From: Hypsibius dujardini | Taxonomy: Eukaryota; Tardigrada; Eutardigrada; Parachela; Hypsibiidae | Assembly (NCBI GenBank): GCA_001579985.1 | Contig: LRSR01001132.1 | Coordinates: forward strand, 1 to 39,653 | Direction of reading: 5' to 3' | DNA: 39,653 bases | Part shown: piece after piece, positions 1-10,279 of the stretch | Numbering within the stretch: position 1 is the stretch's first letter | Layout: every line of letters starts with the position of its first letter | Made by a program: the position numbers and the translations under genes | The notes under the pieces: model-generated | Databases searched by the model: none | What the model saw: only the letters and a program-made list of their open reading frames with translations | Told to the model about the DNA's origin: nothing

Positions 1-1060
1 ACTCCGGCAGTTCGGCTTGGGAGAGAGGAACAGCTGAGAGAATAACTCCCCGTAGTTGACCCACATTTTTTGGCACTTGAAAAAAAGCGATACGCCATCC
101 ACAAGTGGAAAGCCCGCAGAAGCTTCCAAGTAGGCCGCTGATCCCTGCCCCATCCGCCGCCAAGAAGCTATATTTGCGACTGATGTGCATGGTTCCCATT
201 AGACGCAAATTGTGAATAGTCTCTCACTGATTGCAAACGAATACACACATGCAGACAGACATAGACAGACATAGACAGACAGACAGACAGACACACACAC
301 ACATAGACAGACAGACATAGACAGACAGACAGAGACAGACAGACAACTCTTCTTCTCCACAACTCAATTACGTAATTTGGTTTGAAAAATGAGGGATGGT
401 GTTAAAGCGTGAAACGAACGGAAGCAGCGGAGAGAAAGGCTGAAGTGTCAGGAGAACGCCGCGCGACAGAACTGCCGGCAAAAAATTCAATCAATTTTTT
501 TAGCCTGCGCGCTGTAGCTGTACTGTTTGGCTGACAGGCTGCTGGTCATGTCTTCTTCAACGTAGAGATGGATATATCGATTTAGGAGTTTGTCGAGAGT
601 GCGGCCAGTGATAGGGAAGAGAGAGCGGAGGCAGGGGAAAAAAGTGGGGTTAGTAGGATGTAATCGATCACCCAGTATGTATATTCAAAAGTTCGATCCC
701 GGCAATAACGCTAACGATTGCTGTTTTAAGCGTCTTAATTGCTGTCCCTTCAGGCTTTGTTGCCTTTCCGTACTAGGAGTAAGTAGTGAAACGCATCATT
801 TGGTTAAGTCGCTCTGACATGTGTAAGGGGAGGGGGCGGAATGGCCGCCGTTATGGCGGTACTTTGAACTGCGAACTGTAGAACTGCGCTTCCGGTTGAG
901 GAATGTCGACGTGCTTCCAGTTGTTGGCACACTATACTCATGAAAAGTACGCTGAGAAGTCAGCATAGACATAAACAATAATAATAATAATAATAGTAAA
1001 GAACGAACGAACGTTTGGAGAAGTCCTTCCAATATTCCACGTACCAGTACCCTCATTACC
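1..1060. other. Gap with no firm gene
   Basis: No convincing gene is seen. The only structured element is a CAGA/CATAGA microsatellite at about 251-344. The first 160 bases are open on the minus strand in more than one frame and could be a partial exon of a gene running off the window, but no family is recognisable and no start is visible. Confidence 0.4.
251..344. repeat. CAGA tetranucleotide microsatellite
   Basis: Runs of CAGA with interspersed CATAGA and CACA. It is the first of many repeats of this type in the window (CTGT on the other strand). Confidence 0.9.
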
Positions 1061-1228
1061 ATGCACCTATGTACCATGCACCATGTACCATGCACCTATG
1101 TACCATGCACCTATGTACCATGTACCGTGCACCTATGTAGCATGCACCTATGTAGCATGCACCTATGTAGCATGCACCTATGTACCGTGTACCTATGTAC
1201 CATGCATCTATCTACCATGCACCTATGC
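1061..1228. repeat. 15-bp minisatellite
   Basis: About eleven tandem copies of a 15-bp unit close to CACCTATGTACCATG, with variants carrying TAGCATG or CCGTG. It can be read as open frames on both strands, but the low-complexity translation shows only the repeat. Confidence 0.9.
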
Positions 1229-2590
1229 TAGAAGTCTGGTATGTGGAGAAGAGAAAAATGGGTGCTTGTTAATAGAAGCAAAGTGAATGGATACGTAGTA
1301 ATCCATTCACTTTGATAGAAGTATTGGTAGAAATCTGACTCAAAGCTGCCCTCGTGATATTTTTCATTGTATTGTTAAGCTGCATGACTTTCAAATCCAT
1401 AAATGCGACATCGGAAAGCTGGAACAGGAAACCAAAACTCGTGTGCCTTTTATTGCGCGATCAATCCGCGAGTATGAAACTCACGAATCGCCGACATTTC
1501 GGCCAGCTGATCCGACAACTCGGTTTTGAAGCGGCCTTGCTCGGTTATAAGGCCTTGTTCGGCCATACGGCCTTGTTTTCACACGTTTCCCTCATGTTGT
1601 ACGACGAAGGGGGCGATAAAGTGGTCATTCGAGGGTGCGATTATTTAGACATGTTGTGGCCATTTGAGATAGCATATTGCGGCGTGATATGTTCGGCGTG
1701 ATATGATGGACGGTTGAAGGGAGAGTTCCCCTCAAGCTTTCCATCATTTTTAGTGTGTTTAACCGTTAGACACCTGTGACAATGAAAAGTCTCAAAGTAT
1801 GAACAGATGTCAGAGCGTGATGGAATGGTCGCTGCCGGGCCTTGTTTACTCTCTCTCTCGTGGTGAATGTTTCCATTAAACTTAAACTGCCAGCAGAGGA
1901 ATGTCAAGGTTTTTTTTGGAAGAGACGGTGAAATGATTCTCTTCCTCCGGTCCCAGAAATTAAAGGGAATATTTTAAAACATTTAAAAAAAGTCACTTGA
2001 GTTGGAAAACATTTCACATGAATAAATTCGTTGTAGCATTCTTGCTGCCTTGTTCGATTACTCGATTCGTGACTTAGAATTTTGCAATGATGCAGTGGCA
2101 ATAAAGGTTGACTGGATCGATCTAGAATGACTTTAATCAGGTGAAAAGCACATTTTTTGCCGCATTTTTTTCGCGTTGAAAGAGTTTTTTTCTCTCGCGT
2201 TGTTCGACGATGAAATTCTTGCCCAAGAAGTCCGACACCAGGCGGCGCTGATTAGGATCTTATCGCGGACCGGCGATCTTCTTCGCGCTCTCTCCGTTGC
2301 ACGGCCCAAGCTGACAAAACATTTAGCAAAGATATCAATCGCCCAAATCAATTCAACAACACCTTTTTTTTTGTATCCATGACTTCGAAGTACTTGCGTT
2401 TCCTTTCTCGGTTGGCTTCCCTCTTCGCTCACTTCATCCATGCTACACAATCACCCAAGGGTCGCGTGCTCGGATCCGCATTATTATTATTATTCTTTTT
2501 ACTTGTCTCGCTGTGTTATTGCGCTCTAACGTAAAGAGGCCCCCGAAAAGGAGTTTATTCAAGTGGAAAAACAAGCCAAGCGTGTGTGCC
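1229..2590. other. Gap with no recognised gene
   Basis: Several short ORFs exist (for example 1354-1701 on the plus strand), but none has a recognisable domain, consistent codon pattern or paired splice sites. A short perfect inverted pair (ATCCATTCACTTT and its complement) lies near 1283-1313. The sequence just before 2591 presumably holds the promoter of the Ly6-like gene; no TATA box is obvious. Confidence 0.4.
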
Positions 2591-3444
2591 ATGCCACAGG
2601 TCAACACGAGCGCCATTGTCGGTGGTGTGGTGCTTGTTATTCTCCTCAGCACTGGAGGTTAGCATGGACTTGAATAGGGTGCCTTGCCTCACAATGATCG
2701 TCTTGTCTCTTGAGGATTTCTTTAATTCAGATAGGCTGCCTAATTGGAACTGCTCGCAGTTTACTCAGTCCACAATGTGGTTTTTTCGTCTTCGCTCTAA
2801 TCGTTTTCTCCCGGTCTAGCCCACGCCTTGTCGTGTTTGATGTGCAATGCCTTGATGCAGGGCAGGTGGGAGGCCTGTCCGAGCCAGGGTCAGTATCATA
2901 GTATGACGTGCCGGACGACGACTCACCACTGCATTAAGATTGACGGGAACCAGACGATTGTCAATCAGACTCTCAATGGCCAGCGTGAGGCGAAAACGGT
3001 GCTCGGTGAGTGTTGAACGCCTCTGACGTGGGACCATTTTCAGCGAGGGAACCCAGAATGTCTCCGCTTTATGGTGATTTTCAAAATTAAGTTCCTCGGT
3101 AAGGGTGTGAAAGTCGTTTCTGGCAGAAGAAATTCTGGGTTCCCGCTTTGAAAATCGTCCCAAGTGAGGCACCCGTCTAAACTGCAGATCCTGTGTACTT
3201 CCGTGTCGGGATTGTATGTGTGACGTTGTGTTTGGCCATTCTCTCTTGAGGAGTCCAACGTAACTGCGGAACACCCTATAACTTGGAGCTCTTCAGTCTC
3301 GTCTCGCCCACCGCCGGCTGCAGAAAGATCACTGTGGACGGTGCTGCCCTCTTGGCCAGGAAAAATGCCGATGGAACGGTGCCGCAGTACTTTTTCCAGG
3401 GAGAAGTGTGTGTGTGCAATTCTGACAACTGCAATAGCAGTTAA
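2591..3444 (+). CDS. Secreted Ly6/uPAR (three-finger)-like protein, 3 exons
   Basis: Exons 2591-2657, 2820-3005 and 3251-3444 join in phase (both introns phase 1, GT-AG) to give a 148-residue protein. Residues 1-22 are a hydrophobic signal sequence or N-terminal anchor. The rest carries ten cysteines and ends with CVCNSDNCN just before the stop, the CxC...CN signature that closes the Ly6/uPAR three-finger fold. Asn-x-Thr sites lie in the middle exon. Unlike many Ly6 proteins there is no hydrophobic GPI-attachment tail after the final CN, so secretion, or anchoring through the N-terminal segment, is more likely than a GPI anchor. Family members usually modulate receptors or channels at the cell surface; the partner here cannot be told. 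The ATG is chosen because it opens the signal sequence. The fold call rests on cysteine pattern only. Confidence 0.75.
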
Positions 3445-5326
3445 AAATTTTTAAAAAAAAAATGGGAAAAATGTACATCGACGAAAAGGGTTTTGATGCG
3501 TGTACAGTACAAGCTGAATTATCCTATTACAGAATGAGTTACTATGCGGCGTTACATATTACTCTCCCTGTGCCATATAGAGTGCCTGTGAAATAATGGT
3601 TTAAAATGCACCGTCACGCGATATAGGTTTTTGGCAGCTCAATTATTGACCACTGGTCAAGTGCATCGTATTAGGCGGCAACGTCGCGCTGTTCTGAACA
3701 ACTTATGGTCTGCAATCAAAGCTGGCATTGTCATGGCATGAGTTTCCAATTTCCTCCCGATGAAAGGGCCTCTTTTGATCATGTTGTAAAAGCAAATTTA
3801 AACTCAATCTCCCACGATGAATCATGAAATCCGGCGTGCATTGTGTCCGGTTCCTTATTGACTCAAGGAACGCGTCTCCCCAGCGGCATGGTTTCTTTTA
3901 CAACACTCACTACTGCTATATGCATGTGTGCTGTACCGCGCACTTCTTGGATGGTTCAGGATTCCATCACGCTCAACTTTCTCATGGATGCCTGGGCGTG
4001 TGCCCTGTGTGTGTGTGTGTGTGTGTGTATGTGTGTGTCCGTCTGTCTGTCTGTGTCTGTGTCTGTGTCCGTGTCTGCGTCTGTGTCTGTGTCTGTGTCT
4101 GTGTATCTATGTGTGTATGTCTGTCTGTCTGTGTCTGTGTATGTGTCTGTGTCTGCGTCTGTGTCTGTCTGTCTGTGTCTGTGTCTGTCTGTCTGTGTTT
4201 GTGTCTGTGTCTGTCTGTCTGTCTGTATGTGACTGTCTGTCTGTGTCTGTGTATCTGTGTCTATGGCATGTGTGTTTCTGTGTGTGTCTGTGTGTCTGTG
4301 TGTGTGGGTGTGTGTACTTGCGTGTGACTGTAAATTTAGTCAGATTGCAGCTAATCAAGTTATCTTTGTCATCGCGCTCGACCATGTTGAATCTTAAGTG
4401 AATCTTCAATGTTGGCTAAATGACTTGGATAGTGGGAAGATGCTTGTGACTTCGTAGATCAGAATGGGTCGGGTCAGGGAACAGGCTGATGTACTTGTTG
4501 TTAATTAAAGGAGTGCTTCGCCTCGAGTTTTTCATTGAAATCTCTGGAGATGTCTGTCTTTATCCATCAGCATTTTGTTGTCGCGATTGTGGTGCTAGCG
4601 TTCAGTCTAGAATTATGTGCAGAATAAAAATGATTTATAGGATACTGTAACGAATCTCTGTAATGAACGAGATTTGTGGAGTTCTAGCAAGAATCACCGA
4701 GATGGCCCAGGAAGAGCCATGCCATAAATATGGCCGCCTTCTGCATTGCACATGTGTGTGCATTACGTGTGCATTGCACACGTATGTGCAACTGCAGGAT
4801 GCACTATTAATTTCAAAAATTTCCTCATTTAGACCAAAATCTCATTTTCAGTCATGAACTTTGTTTCATCGGTCTTGGCTCAATTTGGTGCTGTTGCAGT
4901 GCGCCGAACTGTTTTAGCGAATCTCAAGGTGAACCTTCAAAGAAGGGCTTGAAAATATGACGATCGATACGCAGACAAGCTTTGATGACACAACATTTAT
5001 TATAAATTGATCATTTGATTGTTTGTCTACGTTTTCCTATGAAAACAATCATCAGACGTTCCATTTTTAATTTGCTTTCAATGTCCAGATGTCAAGCTGT
5101 TTCAGTGATGGAGCGAACAAAAAATGCAAGTTCACCAGAACAGAGGTCTCTCGCGCGTTCCTGCACTCTCTGGTCCGTCCCATAAGAACAGCGACCTCCT
5201 CACGCAAGGCTTCTCTCACTGCGCGGCACAGCAATCCATCTTCCCAATCGGCGGCGGTAATGACGTTTTCGGTCCAGCTTGCGAAAATTGAAATCACATT
5301 TCGCGATTTGTAAGACAGAGTGAGCC
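3445..5326. other. Intergenic gap with large microsatellite
   Basis: Apart from the CTGT/TGTG microsatellite at 4003-4326 nothing is firmly supported. Long cysteine-, valine- and serine-rich ORFs across 3824-4409 come from the repeat. The open frame at about 3843-4000, just before the repeat, could be an exon with the microsatellite as its intron, but it resembles no family I know. Confidence 0.4.
4003..4326. repeat. TGTG/CTGT compound microsatellite
   Basis: About 320 bp of TG, TGTCTG and CTGT units with few interruptions. It creates spurious ORFs on both strands. Confidence 0.95.
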
Positions 5327-5418
5327 ATGCTAAACTTAGACGTGGAAGACACGGTGTACGATTACCCTCAAAATACTCCCAGCTCACACGTTAGCCGTCC
5401 AAATGGCGACCCCTGTAG

Positions 5419-5461
<43 letters not shown>

Positions 5462-5912
5462 GTGAGTCTGTCTGTTTTTCTGTGTGAGTGTGTGTCTGTC
5501 TATCTGTCTGTGTCTATGTGTGTGTGTGTCTGTCTGTCTGTCTGTCTGTCTGTGTGTCTGTCTGTGTCTGTGTCTGTCTGTCTGTCTGTGCGTAGTGCCA
5601 GCCTCAGTGTTATGGATAGGGGAAGGGGTGGGACGGAAATAGGATGGTTATGAGTTCTTCGGGTATGCTGCCGCCGCAGCCGAGCAGAACCTTCGCAACC
5701 CTCGACGCAGGGCACTTGATAGTTGGCTGCTGACGTCAATGGCCACACGAGATTCGGATGGAGTTACGGTGTTGAATGACAGTGCGCGCCACGGAGATCT
5801 GACTGACGGTGTGACGGGTGGACTTCTTAGGAGAACGGATCGTCTTGCCTGGGTTTCTTCCGAACCGCTCGTTATGAACCGTGGTTCGAAAGCCAGCAAA
5901 GAAAAAAATTGA
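5327..5912 (+). CDS. Tentative two-exon small gene of unknown function
   Basis: Exon 1 (5327-5419) starts with an ATG in good context (gagccATG) and encodes 31 residues with acidic and aromatic content ([13 protein letters not shown]). It ends at AGT followed at once by GTCTGTCTG. Exon 2 (5643-5912) is open for 89 codons to a TGA and begins directly after an AG that forms part of an in-frame TAG, so the frame can only be used if spliced there. Both junctions are phase 0, giving about 120 residues with alanine-rich (YAAAAAEQN), basic ([10 protein letters not shown]) and C-terminal Lys-rich parts. The intron is essentially a CTGT microsatellite, as in several other genes of this window. I do not recognise the protein. 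The minus strand is also open across exon 2, which weakens the call. Confidence 0.4.
5420..5592. repeat. CTGT microsatellite
   Basis: Tandem CTGT with TGTG interruptions. It fills most of the putative intron of the small gene at 5327-5912. Confidence 0.95.
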
Positions 5913-6615
5913 TGCAAAGCAAATACCGTGTTGCAATTGCGCTGCAACCGCTTACTTCATTTTTGGCGTGCCGGACTGGAACGATCTTCAGATAGCAAAA
6001 TTAAACCAAAAGACTAAGACTAAAGTAAAACTTTTAATTGCTAAATTTATTTTCCCTCCCTCAATTGCTGAAAATGAGAGAAAATAGTCTGGCAATAATT
6101 TACCTATGTAAAGGCCTTCTGTAACCTAACTTTTACGTGACTGAAAAGTACTTCATTTTTAGTTTTCCCAGAAACTTCAATTCGACTAATTCAAAACATC
6201 TTTTGTCATGCCCGGTTCTGAAAGTCAGTCAGTCCTTAAGCAGTGCCTGTATGTGGGAGTCTTTGTCCGTCTGTAGCTGCGCTAGCAGGTCTGGGTCTTG
6301 GCATGGGTCCCTGTTTCAGCTTTGTGACTTGCAGCCCGGGTACCAGCCCGGGTACCTGCATCTGATCTATGTACCGGTCGGTAGCTAAAAATCCGTTCGA
6401 AGAGTCACGGAGTCATCTCTGTTCACGATGGCGCGAACTCTTTTAACATTTTTCGAAACGGCTGTGTGGCACAAGAAGTCGACGGCGACCCGAGCGGTAC
6501 CCTGGGAGCCGACCGCGACTTGTCAGTCTCTCCGTCCCTCCTCTCGATCCGTCAGAATCCGTCAGAGACACGTGTCGGTTGCACTCAACTTCCGCGAAAA
6601 ACAACTGCCGCCGCG
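5913..6615. other. Gap, no gene recognised
   Basis: AT-rich sequence to about 6200, then mixed composition leading into the GC-rich promoter of the next gene. Short ORFs here show no domain. A perfect 12-bp direct repeat (CAGCCCGGGTAC) lies around 6332-6356. Confidence 0.4.
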
Positions 6616-6622
6616 TATAAAA
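6616..6622 (+). promoter_or_regulatory. TATA box
   Basis: TATAAAA in a GC-rich setting (CGCGTATAAAAGCGCG), 140 bp upstream of the ATG at 6756. The position fits a core promoter with a 5' leader of roughly 100 bases. No other gene in the window has such a clear TATA element. Confidence 0.7.
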
Positions 6623-6755
6623 GCGCGCCACCACACAAATGTGTGCGGTACTTAGTAGGATGTTTCCCACGCACTGATGGCCTAGCGATATGACGGCACT
6701 TCCGGCAGATTTTCAACTTCCGGCCGGATAATAATCCCGTTCATTGAGTGAAATA

Positions 6756-7622
6756 ATGGCGTCCACCTGCAACAACGACAGCACCACGCCGGACACCTCC
6801 ACCTTCGTGATGCCTCAGCTCTCCGCCAGCGCGATCCCACCGGAAGTCCTCGCACTCTTCATCCTCAACTTCCTCGCCATCTTCTGCCTGATCCTGCGGC
6901 TGTCCAAGGCCGAACGCCTGATTGCCGACCTGGTCAACCACCGCGTCCTCGACGGCCACGGCATGGAGTCGGTGCAGAAGGAGCTGGAGGCGCTGCGCCG
7001 GCACAAGCAACGCATCACCATCCAGGAGAACGTCTACCAGAAAGTGCTGGTCCAAGTTGAGACCAAGACCAAGGAGCTCACGACCATCCTGGAGGCCAAG
7101 GAGAAACTACTCGAACGGGCGACGGAGAAGGTGACCAAGCTGGCGGCGAGCTACCAGTCCTCCCTGCCGGAGTTCACCCGGGCCGTTTCTAGTCTTCGGC
7201 ATGAGGTCTCGGAACTTCACGTCAAGCTAGAAAGTGAGGTCTCCTCGCTCCACTACCGCCTCTCCTCGTTCAGTTCTCCTGCGTCCTCCCTCAACTGTCT
7301 GGCGACTTCGGAGAACGGCGGAAACGCCAAGCCGGAGACGCTGTACGTTCATCGGACGATTCTGCCGGAGAAGAATGTGAACGATGAGTTTGTCCATGTC
7401 CCGGGAATCGGTCTCATCTCCACCGAGGAGCTGGACCAGATGGACTGTTCGTATACTCCTTTCGATGCGTCGGTCAAGACTCTGAAGAAGAAGCGAGCGA
7501 ACCGGTTTGGCAACCCACTGCGGTGGATCCGACGGAAGACGGCTAATAAGGGCGACCTACGGATGGCTGCGGAGTTGGTGGAGGAAGACCGCGCTTCCTT
7601 CGGCTTTCGTAGCAGGCTCTAG
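6756..7622 (+). CDS. Single-exon membrane-anchored coiled-coil protein
   Basis: Intronless ORF of 288 residues. The ATG at 6756 is the first in frame and has acceptable context (aataATGG). Residues 1-29 are polar and Thr/Ser-rich, 30-49 form one strongly hydrophobic helix (VLALFILNFLAIFCLILRL), and about 51-180 are charged heptad-like sequence rich in Glu, Lys and Leu, typical of a coiled coil. The C-terminal 100 residues contain a basic patch (KKKRANRF, RWIRRK). The likely topology is a short N-terminus, one transmembrane segment and a long cytoplasmic coiled coil, but orientation is not proven. GC-rich third positions mark it off from its flanks. It lies 684 bp upstream of the first visible TRIM9-like exon on the same strand and has its own TATA box, so it may be nested in a long TRIM9 intron. 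The family is not recognised. Confidence 0.8.
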   Translation: MASTCNNDSTTPDTSTFVMPQLSASAIPPEVLALFILNFLAIFCLILRLSKAERLIADLVNHRVLDGHGMESVQKELEALRRHKQRITIQENVYQKVLVQVETKTKELTTILEAKEKLLERATEKVTKLAASYQSSLPEFTRAVSSLRHEVSELHVKLESEVSSLHYRLSSFSSPASSLNCLATSENGGNAKPETLYVHRTILPEKNVNDEFVHVPGIGLISTEELDQMDCSYTPFDASVKTLKKKRANRFGNPLRWIRRKTANKGDLRMAAELVEEDRASFGFRSRL

Positions 7623-8305
7623 TTGTGCCTTGGAGATGATGATGACTGAATGAATGCATGCCGGTGTCTCACGTAATTGATCTTAATTCTTCGCTGCCCA
7701 TCCTTTGCCAATTAGTGTAGAACTGCTTCTGCAATGAGTACATGTGTGTACTGTTGCGGGGCAAAAATATTTGTGCGGTGTAAGAAAGCGCTAAAGATAG
7801 ATTCGGTTCGAGGAAATTTTTGTCTTAAGACTGATCTTGCGTTGCGTCGACTGAACAAGTGCGATGCATAAGAGCGCTCGTCCAATATGCGCAGGAGCGC
7901 GACACACGCGTTACAGGAAGTACCTCGTCGTTTATTTATGCTCAGCACTGCGGAAATGCTGAGTTTTGTTGATTTGATTTGATGGAAAAGCGATCTGAAA
8001 ATAGCGTGTTGCAAGGCTTGACGTGACGCGCACTTCCGCTGTCGTTTGTATTCACACGAAGACTAGTCATTTAAGCAAGAAAAAGTGTTTTATTAATTAC
8101 GTGTATAGAATATAGTTAATATCAAACAGCTACGAAAAAAATTGAAGCAAACGACGCTAAAACAGATTACTATTTGGTTATGACTCAGGAATATACCGAA
8201 TCGTGAGCACAACTTTAGGCCTGAAATTCCAAATTGGGACGTGAATAAAAATAATAGTAAAAATTTCTGGTTGCTTTTAAAACTCTTGTTCGTTTTTGTT
8301 TCCAG
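7623..8305. other. Gap before first visible TRIM9-like exon
   Basis: This would be an intron or 5' flank of the TRIM9-like gene. It is AT-rich from about 8040 and ends with a good acceptor (TTTTTGTTTCCAG). I looked for RING or B-box cysteine/histidine patterns and found none. A 45-codon cysteine-containing ORF at 7734-7871 does not match either domain. Confidence 0.5.
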
Positions 8306-10158
8306 GCCGACTTTTCCCGAGCTTTGCAATCGCTTTCTGAGAAGTCAAAACGCATGACCGAATGGATCTCCAGAGTGAAGGCAACGTCCGCTCGGATACC
8401 GGTATGTACAATCAGCGACTAGATTGAGTACACTGGAGGGTCCGGGGAACGGGCAAAAGGGGCGGGGTAGGGGGTGGTTTTCAAACAATCGAACAATCAA
8501 CCACTTGACCACCCCCTGCTCCGCCCCTTTTGCCCATAGGGCGGGGCAAGGGGTGGTTTTCAAACAATCGAACAATCAGCCACCTGACCACCCCCTGCTC
8601 CGCCCCTTTGCCCATTCCCCGGACCCTCCAGTGTACTCAACCACCTGACCACCCCCTGTTCCGCCCCTTTTGCCCATTCCCCTGACCTTTCCATGTACTC
8701 AATCTTGTCGTTGACTGTATTCCTTCCTTAATATTTTCTCGCAATTTGCATTGCAATTTTAACGGGGTCGCTTGTTTTTGCGGGTTTGCAGGACGTGGAA
8801 TTGGACATCGAAGCCAATATTGCCGCCCAGTGCGAGCATCTGGTCCAACTCATCCACGCCCAAAAACGCCACATGCTGGACACGCTGAGGCAGTATCGAG
8901 AGCAGAAAATGCTGGAATCCCGCGAAAACGCCGCGGACTGCACCGCCCTGCTGCAGCAGGCCACCGCCCAGATTCAGTTTGGCATTGAGGTCTTGAAAGA
9001 AACGGAAGCGGTCAATTTTCTTCAGGTAAATAAATCTATACTCGAAAAATGATGAATTACTTTGAGATTGCACACGCGGCAAAAACCTTGCGCTGACCAA
9101 GTCAAGCACTTTAACTCGCGGCTGTGTACAACAGCGTGGAACGAGTGTAATGGCTCAACTCGGTTAGCGCAAGATTTTTGCCACGTGTGTACAAGTACAG
9201 AGTCCATGTCAGAATAAATATCAGAATAAGAATTAACACGTGATCTTGTGTTTGTAGTTTTCCGCCCCACTGCATGTCCGAGTGGGAGAGACCTGCTCAG
9301 CCTTGGACCAACAACTCTGCCAAACATGGAGTCCCGAATTGAATCTCCGCTTCGACAGCCGCCAAATCGTCCACAGTCTCGAGAATCTCGAACTGCAACA
9401 CGTGGTCCCTCCATGCGCTCCTCGTCTCAACATCGAAGACTGCCGCATCATCAACGGCAAGATCAGCCTGTCGTGGGCCACCAGTGACACCCACAACTCG
9501 GATATTTTCATCCTGGAGGTCGCTGAGACCGGTGGTCAGTTCGTGGTAAGATTTTCTTCTCATGCGACTTGCTTCCGCAGTTTGTGATTACCTGCCTGAC
9601 TGTTGCAGCGAGCCTACTGCGGACCGGATATGAAGTGCTGCCTGAACTTCAGCTCACAGACCATGATCTACCAAGCCCGACTCAAGGCCGCTAATATTGC
9701 CGGAGAGAGCCATTACAGCAATATCGTCACCTTGCACGTTGAAGGAGGTATATAGATATAAATACGAGGTTAAAACGGCTTTTATGTTCGCCATTTCTTA
9801 TGACGTTTTCCGTAACTTTGCAACTGCATTACTTTTGGTTTAATAACACATTTCTTCTCTGACGCAGGTCTCTTTAATTGGGATCCCGCCGCAGCGTCTC
9901 GTGATATGGTCATTGGAAACGATGGCTTGACTCTCACGTCAACGGCATCCGAGGATTTGGTTGCTTTGGCGAGTGCCGGCTTTGTACGAGGTGTCCATTA
10001 CTGGGAGATCCACATTGACCGTTACGACAACCACCCTGATCCGGCGTTCGGAATTGCCACTGCCGGAGTAAAGCGAGATTCTATGCTTGGTAAGACGGAG
10101 ACAGGGCGCCAGACAGACAGGGCGACAGGGCGACAGACAGACAGGGTGAGAGACAGAC

Positions 10159-10189
<31 letters not shown>

Positions 10190-10231
10190 CAGAGCGACAG
10201 ACAGGGCGACAGGGCGACAGGGCGACAGGGC

Positions 10232-10279
<48 letters not shown>

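Noticed and set aside
1354-1701. 115-codon ORF with a hydrophobic start
   Set aside because: No domain and it begins at a non-ATG codon; the GGCC-rich repeats in its middle suggest degenerate sequence.
4003-4409. Long cysteine/valine/serine-rich ORFs on both strands
   Set aside because: They are translations of a CTGT/TGTG microsatellite; the same pseudo-proteins recur at every such repeat.
7734-7871. Cysteine-bearing 45-codon ORF as the missing TRIM9 RING or B-box
   Set aside because: The cysteine spacing does not fit either domain and there is no suitable splice donor in phase.
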